From: Ephemerocybe angulata
Taxonomy: Eukaryota > Basidiomycota > Agaricomycetes > Agaricales > Psathyrellaceae
Assembly: GCA_013368325.1 (NCBI GenBank)
Contig: JAACJK010000063.1
Location: 310,001-374,000 of the forward strand
Reading direction: 5' to 3'
Length of the DNA: 64,000 nucleotides
The notes below the pieces were generated by a model that was not told the origin of the DNA, made no database searches, and saw only the letters and a list, made by a program, of their open reading frames with translations. The position numbers were made by a program, and so were the translations under genes. Shown here one piece after another: positions 10,260-23,001 of the stretch. Within the stretch, counting starts at the first letter, position 1. Each line of letters opens with the position of its first letter.

Positions 10260-12434
10260 TCAAGCCTTCTCCCTAAGCTCCTCACTCCGCTTTTCCCTAA
10301 TCTCCACATCCCCCTTCTCATTCCCCACACTTTCCTCATCAACACTCGACCCACGTTCCCTTTCCGCCACACCTCCCTCCCCAGCAGCAGCAATAACAGC
10401 AGCATCCCGCCCCGCGCCCTCCTCAAACGCCGTCTTCGCCTGCTCAAAGTGCGACCCATGGTTCTCCGGCCCCACAATAGTGATAAAGATAACGAACGCC
10501 GCGACGCATCCGATGAGGATGCCCTGTACGGTTGCGTAGTCGGGGACGACCGTCGGGACGCCGTTTTTGAGGATGGTGGTTTTGAGGTTTTCGCCGCCTG
10601 TGGCTTCGATTTGGGCTGAGGCGGAGGAGATCATCTGCATTTGCACATCGTATAATGTCAGTATAGGAGAATACTAGGGGGGAGTGGGGAGGAGACGCAC
10701 GTTTCCGATTTGGTATGCGACACCGGGGAATGTCGCGCGGAACGCGGGTGGGGACATCTCTGCGAGTTGGATGGGAATGACGCCCCATGCTCCCTGCACG
10801 CCGAACTGCACACAGAATGCGCCAGCGGAGAGCGCGCCGAACGAGGAGGGAATAATCCATAACGGGATGAAGGCTAAATATTATAGATACGAGTGATAAG
10901 TATCGGAGGGAGACGAGCGATGGGTGGGGTGAACGGACCTCCGATGAGCAGGACGAAGATGATTATGGTGAGGCGACGGCCAATGTATTGGCTGAGGTAT
11001 CCGGCGAGGACACCGCCGCTGCGAGAATAGGAGGCATGTCAGTTATCTGAATTGATGCTAATGGGTTGGACGTACCTAATGGCACCGCAGTTTCCAATGA
11101 TAGTCGCGATGGTGGAGTCATGGGGCGTAAAGTTCTTCGAAGTCTGGAGGTAGGTCGGGTACAAATCTTGAGATCCATGCGAAAGGAAGTTGAATCCTGT
11201 ACACCACCACGCACGACACACTCACATCAGCACCGAACATCCGAACCCAACACCTGAAAAAGGGAGAGGAACGCACCAGTCATCAAAAGAACGGCATAAA
11301 TGCAAAGCATCCAATGCGTCTTCAACATCACCCCCGTCTCCTTCAAGAAAATCCTCGACTTCTCCCCAGTCGTCCTCTCCAAACCCTTAGCCCTCTCCTC
11401 CGCCTTCGCCTTCAAGAAATACTCGCTCTCAGGCAAAAGCGCCCTCACACCCGCCGCAAAGAGACTGATCCCAGCAGCAGTGAAGAACAACGCCCTCCAC
11501 CCAGCAGGCACAGCAGGCACGAGCTTCAAGTTAATGCACGCAGCGAGGAGGTACCCCATCGCATATCCCTGCTGCATGAACCCCGAAGCGATACCACGCG
11601 CCTCGACGGGGAGGTTCTCGAGCGCAGTCGCCGATGCGAGACCCCAGATCCCGCCCATCCCGACCCCGAAGAGCGAGCGCAGGGCAAGAAATTGGGGGTA
11701 TGTTTGGACGAAGCCCGCGCCGAGCTCGAGCACGGAGACGAGGACGAGGTTGAAGACAAGGGGCCATTTGCGTCCGAAACGGTCTGAGGCGACGCCGAAG
11801 AGGACGGCGCCTAGTGAGCGGAAGAGCAGGGTGAGTGTGATGGAGGTCGTCTGATATCCAAGATTTCATTTGGTGTGGTTATTAAATGGGTGTGATAACG
11901 ATATAGGGGGGACGTACGATAGTGTGTGTAGGCTTGTTAAACTGTTCTTGGAGGTGGACAACGCTCAGAGAGACAGAGAAGAAGTCGATCGCGTCGCACG
12001 TCCATGCTAGCCAACTAGAAGGGTTTCGATTAGCGCCCAAACTCAACACGAATACCGGGCACGACGATGACGATGCTGATCATGATAGCAAGAGTCAAGC
12101 CCAAGACATAGCCCCGGTCTGCCTCCGCCATCCGTAACCGCACATCCCACATCCCACGTCGCCGACGCCCAGCGCACTTGGCCTGCTGCAACAAAACGCC
12201 CCCATCACCCAGCCAAGACTCCCCCATTCAAAACACGGCGCTGCTCGCAGTCGCCAAAGAGAGCGGGGGATCGCCCTTTGCCCTTGGCAGCTCAAACAGG
12301 CAAAAAACTCACCCAGAAAAGAACTGCGCCCATTGCAGCCATGTCAAGCTCTTCAGCACGACCCACAGCGGTCGCGCATTCGTCCGTTGCTCCCGATGCG
12401 GGACGAGGTTGCGCAGGAAGTAGGGGAGGGCCAT
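10260..12434 (-). CDS. JEN1: JEN1-type monocarboxylate (lactate/pyruvate) proton symporter, MFS
   Basis: Seven exons (12434-12313, 12014-11918, 11850-11277, 11196-11076, 11018-10939, 10873-10701, 10634-10260) are in phase and give 513 residues. The decisive feature is NFLSHGSQDLYPT at about residue 267, an exact fit to the JEN1 signature NxxSHxSQDxxxT in transmembrane segment 7, which forms part of the substrate path. The protein starts near WLAWTCDAIDFFSVS in helix 1 and shows the MFS loop DRFGRKWPL after helix 2 and GYLSQYIGRRL between later helices. The C-terminus is a cytoplasmic, acidic and charged tail of about 80 residues. The expected role is plasma-membrane uptake of lactate, pyruvate or similar acids with protons, normally on non-fermentable carbon. 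Intron 1 is 298 bases, far longer than the other introns, and contains the tagcgcccaa motif; an insertion is possible. Confidence 0.92.
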
Positions 12435-13619
12435 CGTCCGAGGAGATATGAGTTGAGGGCGGAGTGGGGGTCCTTCAAAAGACGACGAGTTTAGCTCGTG
12501 GAGCTATTTATGAGGTCCCTCTTCCTGGGATAGTAGCTATCTCCCATCTGGAGCTCCGGTCAGCCATCCGCCATCCCAGGTGGACACCGTCGGCTATGTC
12601 AACAAATATAGAAGCCAGCGTTTATGAAATTCGAAGCGAACCTTGATTCGATCAGCAGGGCCAAGGCCTTCTCTCACAATTCAATCAGGCATCAGCACGC
12701 ATCGTGGTCGAAAGGAACCGCCAAGGAACCGCTGAGAAGCATAGCAGAGGATAGCACAGTCGCTTCAGGAGTCCTCCGAGAAACCTGGGAACAGACGCCA
12801 AGACCTCGTGTAGCTGCACACCTTGAACACCCATAAATCCTCATGCAAGAAGCTAAATTCACGAAAGAAGAAGGAAAAAGACAGCGCATTCCCCTTTGCT
12901 ACTCCCGTACGAACCATCAGCACCCCCTATGTCTGTCGCCCTCCCCCATAATGAAATATCTTGGAAATACCCCCGACGGAGCTCAAGAACCCTCCCGACC
13001 ATCTCGACCCCCGGTTGACACTCCCAAAGCCCGCCCCAGACCCCGCCAAGACCCTCCAAGACCCCGCACCTCCCCGCAACCCCGCACCCCCCGCATCACA
13101 GTGCAATTCGGACTAAGAAGCGCCCAAGCAAAACGAATCCTTACACGATAAGTCGAAGAAGCCACAAGAACACGAAGAAGTCCAAGTAGCTCAAAAGCAT
13201 ACGTATGTACGTCCGCTGCTGGCGCTCGGTCCGGTGGGAGCCCCCAGGCGCCCGGAAAACTCAGTCCACCACGCGGTCCAAGGATCCAGCATGGAGCAAA
13301 CGCGCGCATGTGCTCTCTGCTCCCCACAAACGTAGCACTATTTTTAGATTTGAATTGGATCCATACCGTGACTACCGTCATCGCTTCCTATCATATCAGC
13401 GCTTAAAGAACATTCAAGCTTGGATTGGATAAGACCCGACGGCCGAAGAGCTCCGCCTCCAGGCACCAGGGAGCCTAACACCTTCACCGCCGTATGCTCG
13501 CCAGTAGGAAGTGTAAAAGGTACCAAAACGTAGTCGCTCATGATCAACCTTAACTGGAAGCACAAGCACAGAATAGATACATCACATACCATACACATTG
13601 CAGCCCAATCTCTAACCCA
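12435..13619. other. Intergenic region between the transporter and KRE33; no gene supported
   Basis: Two small plus-strand frames (12624-12836 and 12843-13151) have no recognisable features. The second is a Pro/Arg-rich low-complexity frame. As the transporter is on the minus strand, its promoter should lie at the left of this stretch and the 3' end of KRE33 at the right. Confidence 0.4.
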
Positions 13620-16600
13620 CTACCGCTTCACCTTCTTACTCCTCCGGCTCTTCTTATCTGCCCCCTCCACCCCCGACTTCCTCTTCACCCCACCCTTCCC
13701 CTCCTCCTTCCCCTTCACTTCCTCCTTCGCAACCCCACTCGTCTTCAACGACACAACACTCGAAGCGCCCTTCCCACCTCTCGCAATATTCTTAACCTGC
13801 TCCTCCGCCGCACTCCAATCCACAGCAGCATCATCAATCGCATACCTAACCCCCACACCCATAATCAGCAACGCACATCGAAGGTAGGAGGTCCGACTCA
13901 CTCACTTTCTCAAATCCAAACTCTCCAACATCTCCCTCTGCCTCTCCTTCAATGCCCGCTCCTCCTCCCCCCCAGCCCTCTCCAACTCCTCCTCAATCTG
14001 CACCCCCACACCCTTCCACCCCTCCTTCTCCCCCTCCCCCTCTCCCTTCGCTCCATCCGTCACCCTTCCCTCCCCAACTTGAATCGCATTAACCCCCGCA
14101 GCAAGCGACGGCGGCAACGCCGCCTCCACCTCGCCCCTCCTCACATCCCCAAGCACCTTCCCCACCCTCCGCACAACCTTCACAAGCAGCGCCAGCGCCT
14201 GGCTCACCGGCAACCCCAGCTCCCTCTCCACGTCCTCCACCGTCTTCCTCTGCAGCCCCAACGCCAAAAGAATCGACGCCTGCACGGCAGTAAGACGGGT
14301 GGAGGGCGGCAAGCGCGCGGTGAAGTAGAGTTGGGCGAGGGCGGGGAAGAGGTCTTGCACGACGTGGAAGTCGAGCGAGTTGTTGGCGTACGCTTCGAGG
14401 CGTTTGAAGTCGAAGGGCGTGAAGAGGTATGAGAGCTCTTGCGCTGTGAGCGGCGTCGAGGCTGAGTGGGAGTAGGTAAGATTCGTCGTTCGTCGTAATC
14501 GTTAGTCGAGGGGTGGATGGATATGAATGACGCACCTTTCGCTACAACACCTTCCTCAACCTCCGCCTCGCCTTCGTTCTCCTCATCCTTAGGAATACCC
14601 GCGTTCACAGCCTCCAAGATACTGAGCGCCGTCACGCTCCCAAACTCTCTGAACTTGTACGAGAGCAGCGTAAGGAACCGGCGTCGGAAATCTATGATAT
14701 CGTTAGTACTCAGATCGTTGAACGAACGAACGAAAAGGCTACGCACCCTTCGCAAACTCAGCCAACCACTCCAACTCGCTCGGCTTCGAGCTATTCAACC
14801 CCCGCACCATAAGACACGTATGCTCCCCCGTAAGCTCGCTCTGCGTCTGCCTGACATACAGCGGCACGAACTTCTGCCTCTTCCAGAACCTGCGGAGACA
14901 GTGTCAAGATGGGGAATAGGGCGTTGAGAAACGAAACGAAAGTAGAAAGGGGGATAGAGATTCGAAGCGAAAGGGGAATGAAACGAAGCGAAAGTTGAAT
15001 GGCGTATAGAAAAAACGGAGCCTGGGGATGGCGAAACGTAGTGCATAGAAACATAGAAACGCAGAGCAGAAACGAATGTACGAGAGATCGAAGTAGAAAC
15101 GAAGTAGAAAAGTCAATCGATACGCACCTAAGAAGCTGAGGCGTCAACCCATAGCTCACACCCAAATAATCCAAATGCTCCGGCTTCCTCTCCGACAACC
15201 TCTGCAAAAGCGGCGGCATCTCCTTCGCCGCCCTAACCGTCGGCTTCTCCGTCAACAAATCCGCGTCCTAAAACCCCAAAAATCATCAGCACCACCGCCC
15301 ATGCTCCCAACGTCCAACCCAAAAGCCCACGAACGACGTACCTGATCAACCTCCATCCCCGCTCCCAACCCCTTCTCGCCCTCCTCCGGCACAGCATCCT
15401 CCCCAACGTCGACATACTCCCCACTAAAATAACTATTCAAACACTGCACCGCCCTTCCCCCATACCCCATCCCCACATACTCCGGATGACACGCAACCCT
15501 CACAACCCTCGCCCCACTCATCCTCCCAAACCGCGCCTCCTGGAACTGCTGGCTCACAATCCACGGTATCATATCGCCTCCCGGCCTCGATCCCCGCCCC
15601 AGTCCCTCCATGATGACCTCCCGACTCACGTTCCCTTCCAACGCCACCTGCAGTACGACGAGCGGTTCAGGGAGGTGCGTTTCGTGCCCCTCCACACCCT
15701 CTTGGATCGGCGGGAGAAGAACGAAAAGCTGGTGCGCCGGCGCGTCGGAGAGCATCTGCAAATCATTCGGCTGGTTCTTATAATGACTCGCGACATACAA
15801 CCCCATCATCCTCTGCAAAAACACCTCGCTCGCCGGATGGAAGCTGAACAGCGTGTCCCGATTCACAGCATACAGCTCGCACTGACTGGGATGCGCCATG
15901 CCCCCCATGGAGGAGGAGAGAGAGCGGGGGATGACGGTGGCGTCGAGGCAGAGGAGGGAGTTGAGCCACTTCTCGATGGTGTCGCCGGGGGAGTATCGGA
16001 TGGGCGTCTCCAGCTTGATCTCGCGCAGCGAGCGGGCTTTCGCGGGTGCACCTGCCAGCGCCGCGCTCTTCTTCGCGTTCACCGCCGTCGAGGTCGAGGT
16101 CGACGTGGAAGGATCGTTGGAGGAAGACTTGGTGAGCGACGGCCGGGTCGATTCGCGCAGCTGCTGGATGAGCTTGAGGGAGAGCGAGCGGCCGGTGCCC
16201 TCGTATCCGTTGATGGTGGAGGCCATGAAGACGAGGTAGGGCCCGATGAGGTTGCGCACGAGCGGGAGGGGGATCGCGGCTGCTTCGTCGATCACGACGA
16301 GCTCCGCCTGGCCGAGGACGTGCGCGTCTTCAGGTTGGATGTACTACAGCATCCATGTTAGTTGGGGGAACATGCGAAGAGAGAAGGAGGGAGGGATGGG
16401 GAAGAGAGAGGAGAGACGCACCTGGATAGTCTGCCGATGACTTTTGAAGACGTTCACGCGCACGATGGCTTTCCCAAACTCCGGATTCGTGCTCTGCACG
16501 ATGTCATAGTCCAAATGCTCCTCGTACCCCAGCCCATCCATCCCCTTAAACACAAACTCAAACACCGTCTTCAGGTTCTCCGGCGTCGGGCTCGTCACAA

Positions 16601-17621
16601 AGATATTGCTATACCCATGCGCAAGGGCGGCGGCGATCGCCAGTCCCAGAGCGGCGGACTTTCCGCGTCCACGGGCAGCGGTGAGGGTGACGGTGCTCGA
16701 GAGCGTCTTCTCGGCGATGGCCTCGATGAAGGTGAGGATGGCTTGTGCTTGGTCCGTCGTCTTCGCGAGCTTGACGAGGTCGCCCGCGGGCTTCGTGTCC
16801 TCCAAACTCTCCTGCAGCTCCTTCAACGCCGCCTTGCCCTTCCCCTCGCCCTCTCGGTCCTCGATAGGGGCGATGTCCTTGCCCTTGCTGATCGGCAGCA
16901 CGTTCAGCTCGTCGTCCAACACCAAACAATCAGCGCACGCCCCGAGCGACAAGATAAACCGCTCATTAAACCTCGCCACAACACTATCATGCGCACTCGT
17001 CCGGTAGCGCGCATGCACGTCCATCGTCATCGTGTACAGCTGCTTCAGCGAGCTCATCGTCTTCAACAGCAGCACCACGAGCCCGCCGCCCTCCACGGTC
17101 TCGATCGTCCGTGCGAGCAGGTTCGGAGTAAGGGCTTCGAAGTCCTGCAGCACGAGCATGCCGTAGGTGTGCCCGAGGATCTTGTCCGACTCTTTGTAGT
17201 AGGTGTAGCGGATGTCGGTCACGGTGACGAAGATTTCGAAGGGGTTTTGCTCGTTCGGCTCGCGCATGCCTTTTTTGACTTCGCGTTTGATTTTCGCTTC
17301 GCGCTTTTTGCGGTGGCTGGGCCCATTCCTAGTAAGCGAGCGAAGGGACGACGGGGGGCGAGGGGACGTACGTTGTGAAGCCCAGTTCTTTTTTGTAGCA
17401 CCAGAGCACGGAGGGGCGTGCTGAGACCCGAGCTTGCGAGAGCAAGAAGTGCAGGTTCACAATCTACACGTCCCTCAGCATCGAAATAATGTCTTAGAAA
17501 GCGATACTAAACACACCTGGTCCCGCCCCTTGTCTCCGACCAACACGATAAACGACCGGTGGTTCTTCTTCACATTGTTATTGATGAGGATTGGAATGCG
17601 CGGGTCCAACTGCTTTCGCAT
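13620..17621 (-). CDS. KRE33: RNA cytidine acetyltransferase Kre33/NAT10
   Basis: Nine exons (17621-17517, 17463-17372, 17328-16422, 16343-15342, 15267-15128, 14889-14747, 14691-14536, 14461-13906, 13845-13620) are fully in phase and give 1108 residues, the normal length. The N-terminus MRKQLDPRIPILINN is nearly invariant in the family. The helicase-like module has a P-loop (AARGRGKSAAL, about residues 283-293) and a Walker B (VVIDEAA, about 382-388). The GNAT module shows VACHPEYVGMGYGGRAVQ (about 650-667), the acetyl-CoA pyrophosphate loop. The Lys-rich C-terminus looks like a nucleolar signal. The enzyme makes N4-acetylcytidine in 18S rRNA and, with Tan1, in serine and leucine tRNAs, at the cost of ATP, and is needed for small-subunit maturation. 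No broken residue was seen. Confidence 0.97.
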
Positions 17622-17764
17622 TTCTGCGAGTCGGTTTTAGGAGTTAGTAATCGAGTTATATAGTCCACAAAGAGACTATAACTAGGAAGAAAAGCGGGGT
17701 AGGCGGAATGAAGTGAGGGGGGAGAAGGTAAAGGATGAATCAATCGGCGTTCGAAATTTTGGGA

Positions 17765-18570
17765 ATGACCCTAACCTTGCTTTGGGGGCACAAATGTGGA
17801 ACCACGCTGATCCGGCCGGCTTAGACTGCCGTGCTCTCACCCCTAACCTGGCTAAGCGCCGGCGCTCTGATAGAGCGAATGGCAATGGGGAACTTCTACA
17901 ATATGAGTATCAGTATCAGCGACATTAATGCAGGGTAAACACTCACACTCGTCATGAATTACGACTAAAACACGATTTCTGGGGTATAAGGCAGGAGCCG
18001 TCGTTAATTTAGACCCCTCGACCCCAAGTCACATTGGCGAGCACATACCAGGTCATATACGTGCCCGCCCTTATCCAAAAGCTCTAAAAAGACTGTTCAC
18101 TGAATTTCAAGCTCGTCTTTGCGTCTAATCGATGCGTAACGCCCAAGTAGCGTGCCCGCCGTTGCAGATTCGTGCCCGCGATCAGCTGCTGAGCAACTCT
18201 GCGACGTCCGCGTGGCAGGAAAGAGGGCGGGGGAGGGGTGCAAGAGGATGAGAGTGGAGGAGAGGGAGGATTTAAGGGGGGGAGATGGGGGAAGGGAAGA
18301 AAGGGGATTTGGGAACGACGCGTCGCGTCTCGAGCTATTAGTATCCCGCACCGCGCGCACGGGCCGCCCACGTGCGTATTTGATCTCCGCCAGACTCCGC
18401 CGCCATGCCCGCTCGTACCCTAACCTTGGTTTGGGGGCATGTTCTCACCCCTAACATGGCTAAGCGCCCGCGCTCCTTAGCCACTGAGGCTACACGAGTA
18501 TCAGCAACATAGTTATGGGTTCAATACATTGCATTCGTTACAACTTGTGTCTCTAAACCACGGTTTCCTG
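17765..18570. repeat. Imperfect direct repeat pair (17765-17990 and 18418-18570)
   Basis: Both copies begin with ccctaaccttg followed by tttgggggca. Both then have ctcacccctaac and ggctaagcgcc, then gagtatcag and a matching AT-richer tail. The first copy holds a short extra block after tgggggcac. In the first copy the motif forms a perfect palindrome, agcgccggcgct, at about 17856-17867. Such pairs suggest a decayed mobile element or a local duplication; no transposase is visible. Confidence 0.65.
18200..18370 (+). repeat. Purine-rich block followed by a GACGCG-T-CGCGTC palindrome, similar to 61630-61760
   Basis: A G/A-rich run (gggggagatgggggaaggg) is followed at 18317-18329 by gacgcgtcgcgtc. 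The same order, a purine-rich run then ggggacgcgtcgcgtcccc, occurs at 61630-61723, and the following bases are also alike (cacgggccgcccacgtgcg against cacggacctccacgtgacg). They may be two members of one short element family. Confidence 0.5.
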
Positions 18571-18715
18571 ACATACATTCCTCTCCATTGCAGAAAAGGC
18601 AATCTCATAACACCGTATCACTCACTGCATCACACCGTACCAGAATCCGCTGTGGTACTTTTACATTGACTTATTTTCGGAAATACACTTCGATTGTCCA
18701 ACCTTGAGGCAACGG

Positions 18716-19701
18716 CTAATCCAACGCCTTCGGAGCAGAGGTAGGTTCCATGACGCAAGTCCTGATGTAGAAACCCTGCTCCTCAGGCGCCGGACCAATA
18801 AACTCGACGCGCTCTCCAATTTCAGAGAACCCGTCAGAACACAACGACGTGAACCCGAGGGGTTTGCAAGCTGGGCCGTGATAGCCCTACCATTTGCAGC
18901 AGCCTACGCATATTCGCGTTCGTAAATCAATCGACCGTGCATCGAGAAAAACTCGTATGTAGAAAACTGACCTGTTTCTTAACTTCATTGATAAGGGCTC
19001 GGGCGACGCCTTGACGCTGATACGCCGGAGCGGTCGCGAGGTCTTGGAGGTACCACGCAGCGAGCCTCGCCTCAGGAGTAAACTGACTACCGAGAAGGCG
19101 TCCTGACTCCGGTAAGAACTACAAAAACTCAGTTAAACCCCACAGACCATGACGGAAACGTGTCGACGACGAACCACGTCAGTCCACCACTTCTGAACCT
19201 CAGGCTTAAGCTTGGGCATGAAAGGCTCGAGGACGGGAAGAGCTCCATCCGAGGGGCTGCCACCATCAATTAGATACGACGTCTATCATCGAATAATCGG
19301 TGAAAACAACGAACACGTCAAGTGGATGACCTTGCTCAGGCCCATGCCAAACAGCCACACCAACAATGTCCTTCGCCTCGTTCTCCGCGACGTATACTTG
19401 ACCAGAGCTAAGGCCAGAGGTGATGCACATCATGTGGAAGTCGCCGAAGAGGGTGGGATCGCTGCCTGTGACGATGCCGGTGAAGTGATCTGCAGCGATG
19501 GATCACTATGAAAAAGAACGAGCCTCGTCAGTTTCAGGTACGTACCGCCTTTGAAGGCCCCTTCGAACACGGCTTTCACTGACTGGGCCCCTTGTTCTGC
19601 ATATATTGGAGTGTCAGCTCGCTCTACCTGCAACATGCACTTGATAAAAACGCACCAGTAATAGTAGTGACACGACGGACTGAAACAGTGAGAGTAGACA
19701 T
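18716..19701 (-). CDS. GNAT-family N-acetyltransferase, possibly frame-disrupted
   Basis: Exons can be read from ATG at 19701 (MSTLTVSVRRVTTIT) through 19596-19546 and 19489-19331 to later exons. They encode HFTGIVTGSDPTLFGDFHM, then VYVAENEAKDIVGVAVWHG, the beta-strand core of the GNAT fold. The exon ending near 18970 carries APAYQRQGVARALINEV, the acetyl-CoA binding motif. The final exon is a problem. Its start (AANGRAITAQLANP) and its end (GFSEIGERVEFIGPAPEEQG, then a stop at 18716) are both typical but lie in different frames, with the join somewhere near 18820-18850. The intron near 19300 would also have to be unusually short. The locus may be a recent pseudogene, or the assembly may carry indels. 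Substrate unknown. Confidence 0.7.
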
Positions 19702-20984
19702 TGTGCGTGAGTGTATGTCAGTTTCGAGACGCGGAGGATGGAGTGTAGCTTGGGTTGCTGGAGTGACATAGACTGGGACGGGTGAGTTATATACTTGAGC
19801 GAACGAACTGGAATATTATGGTATTTTCACCGAATCCATGGAACCACAGGTGGCTCCAGGCCACGAACCGATGTTCTCTCGTCGTTGAAGACTAAAACAA
19901 CGGATTCACTCTGCGTCTCCCGACGCTCCACGAAGGCAAGTTATTTTGGGAACTGTGCGATGAATACAATACCGGTCTTCTGACTGCCCTCACTCCCGTG
20001 GTTTGTCACCCAACTCTAAGCTCCTTTTCAATCTAAATCGGCACCCTGCGCCCTTCCCGTCGCCATAGTGTCTCGTGAGTGAACAGATTGAATGGACTCA
20101 ATGGGTGGCGAAGACAAGGTTCAGTTGAGTGTTAGAATGTATAAATTTGTGAGGCGCCAAGTAATGGATAAGACCTCTAAACGTTGCCTCATGACTTTGG
20201 AAACAATGTGAGGAAGATAACATTCTTAGATGTTGGGCGAGGAGTGAGGAACAGGTCTGCAAGGTTTCGCTCAACAGCGGGTTAAAAGTTTAATGTACAG
20301 AAGCGGTCGCTTACTTAGCATCACTAAATAAGCGCCCATCATCCTGGTGTGTGGATGGGTCACGCTTCGGGTTACGACTGGCCTCGGACAATCGAGCGCG
20401 GTCCATGCTTTAGTCACCGTCCAAAAGAGTGTGTATTTGCTATCTCTTAAATGTATCCGAGGAGACTCTGCAATTGAACGCCGCACTAGCTATTAGGGTA
20501 TACTTCCTTCTTGTGTGCCGCTGGGATCGCCGAAATGACCGTCTTCCTCATTCGGGGTAATGAAGGCCCTTCCAGCCTAAGTAAACATATAATGACTTCT
20601 ACATGACCCTGAATTCATCTCATTGAAAAGTTCGTATAAGAGAGGAATGTAGTGAAGCTGTGCGCGAGGACTGCATATCGCACTTATGGGTGTCGAAGAA
20701 TAAACGCAAATGGAGCTTCAGCTATGTTCAGGCCACAGGAAGCCATGGGGCGCCACCCGTACTACTCGAACAGAAAGCAGCGCTCCGGAGCGAAAGCTGG
20801 CCTAGAGCAATACATACTGATACAGATTGCCGCTGATAAAACATTCAAAGCGCTGAGACTCCCCCGATGCATATGCATGGCAGGTAGCAGAGGGACATTG
20901 TATCTTGACTCTACTTACTGCAGGTCATACGTAGCACGAGCTCACTCTATTTCAAGTTGAACCAAAAGCAAATCAAGTCTATAA
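19702..20984. other. Intergenic; no gene supported
   Basis: No spliced or single-exon gene could be supported. The motif ataagcgcccat occurs at about 20330. Confidence 0.4.
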
Positions 20985-23001
20985 TCAATAAGTATGAGAA
21001 TCATAACAGGTGGTCTCGGGCTCCCAGAACTCCACTTCGGGCTCATATGAGTTCAAAATATTACTGAATTTGGCCTCCCAAGGCCGCTCGGCAACAGGTC
21101 CGAAAACGGGATCGAACAGCAGTCCATGCTTTTCGATAAACGGTTGAACGGTCGGCAGGATGATACGCAGCTCATCATGCTGATGCCTCTCGTCCATGTG
21201 AACAATGAGTCTCCGTAAACGAGTCGGGAAAGGGGTGCTATGCCGGACCCTATCGAGCAAAACCTTTCTGAGTGACCCCGTTATCTTCTTCTTCTCGCCT
21301 AGAAAATGGCAATTTCGAATGTCGATAACGAGGGTATGAAGCTTGGGCAAGAGTACTTCCCACCCACACAAGTTGTGTTGCAATGCGGTGAGGAAGTGAG
21401 GTGGATGCTTACGCTTATCCCGCCTTAGGTAATAGTTCTCACATCCCCCGTCCACCAAGAGAGTTGTGGTTTCCGGTGCTGCTCTGAGGATAGGAGTCAG
21501 AGCATCTGCAGTGATGGTTGAAAATCCGAGCCCCAGAATGTTCACCCCCTTCAAATTCTTCACGAACCACGTTTCCGTACTCTGTCGAAGCGTTTTAACA
21601 AACTCACGACGATTGTAATCCCAGAGCCAGAACGATTGTAGATGCCTGAACTCCAATTGAAGGAGGGAATCTGAGAACGCGAGTTCTTCCGCGCCGCTGG
21701 GATGGTCGTAGAGCCATAGCGACAGCGTTTTGACGCCTCCAAGGTTGAGAGGTAACGCTTCCCCGGAAGATGAGGGATTTCCCGCCAGCACATCGTCGAG
21801 TTTTACACAGCGGAGGGAGCTGCCGGCGGCGAGATGTTGCAGAGCGAGAGTTGAGTACGAACCGCTGTCACTGACATGAGTCAGCTGGGACCAGGGGAGC
21901 TCAATATCGAATGGTTTATGCTCCTCTCGTTTCAACCCGAGGCGTCGCAGATTTGGGCAGTCCCTGAAGGCAATAATGGGTCCCCGCTTGAGGCCTAGTC
22001 GATCCCATTCCTCCTCATCATGCTCCACCCACTGCATCCATTCCAACGTCACGAGATGCGGGAAGAGTCCAGCGGGAAGGGCACCCAGGATGGGAGAGGG
22101 TATGCTTTCCAACGCCAGGGTCTTGATTCCAGTGCTGAACCTCGATATGACATCTTCGACGAAAGTTTTCGCATGCCATTCCACGGCATCAACGGTCAGG
22201 GAGGTGTTGGCGTCAGAGTCGTCGTCCCACATGTGGTGAAATCCCCCGACAATCCTGAGATTGATAGGGGAAGAGCCCACACGCTGCAGACTGTATTCGC
22301 ACTTTTCCTCTAAATCCTCGAGCTCGGAGTCGTAGCTGAGGGGGAGAGTGATCCAGCTCCAGAGATTGCCATACTCGAAAGCGACGGTGCGCCATTTGTG
22401 ACAGACGTTGGTTAAGATCTTTGGGCACTTGTTGTTGTCGAGAACATCGACGGTCCAAGAGTCAGGTTGACAGTACCAGAAGATCATTCGAAGAATCTCA
22501 TCGGGGAGCTTGTAGATGGGTACTATAACAGCAAGACACGGGTGAGAGGCTGGTCTCCGAGGTCATATGAAACTCGAACTCACTGGACCTCTCCAAAATC
22601 TCTTGGCCAAGCACCTCGACTTTCTCTCCGAATTGAAGGCAAAGTGGCATGGCGCCCTCGAGGCGCTCCAGGAGGAGGGGGTCGATCGGTAGACCTGAGA
22701 AATAGGAAATTGTTATTCATACATCTCAATGCATCATTGCTAAGTGGCATGGCCTACCGTTGTTTCGCGGGAGCTGAAGCGCCTGATGCACATTGAACAG
22801 CCTATTCTCGAGCAACGGGAGGTATTTGAGTAGCTTCGGAAGAGGGCGAAAGGTATCTTCGGGAGCTAGATCTCCGAATGAGTAAGCTGCCTCCCCAAAG
22901 CTGAACGACCACTCACCGTCGTCCCCAATCATTCGGTCTTCATAAGTATTGTCCATCGGGTAAGCTGGAGGCACAGAGATACGGTCCAAGGGAGTAGACA
23001 T
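20985..23001 (-). CDS. F-box protein with leucine-rich-like C-terminal region
   Basis: Three exons (23001-22758, 22694-22584, 22522-20985) are in phase and encode 630 residues. The start at 23001 (MSTPLDRISVPPAYP) was chosen over an upstream in-frame ATG at 23067, which would add a leader with no support. An F-box-like motif, YKLPDEILRMIFWYC, lies at about residues 121-135 and ends with VCHKWRTVAF, the usual helix 3. The long C-terminal part has irregular leucine-rich strands (LVTLEWM, LRRLGLK, LRCVKLDD, TLSLWLYD), as in the many F-box/LRR proteins of Agaricomycetes. Such proteins recruit substrates to SCF ubiquitin ligases through Skp1. The family is greatly expanded in mushrooms and the substrate cannot be predicted. 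Confidence 0.88.

Noticed and set aside
12843..13151. Pro/Arg-rich plus-strand frame of 102 residues
   Set aside because: It is low-complexity, has no start context or homologous pattern, and lies in the intergenic region.
15486..17378. Long plus-strand frames opposite KRE33
   Set aside because: They are antisense shadows of a fully explained nine-exon gene.
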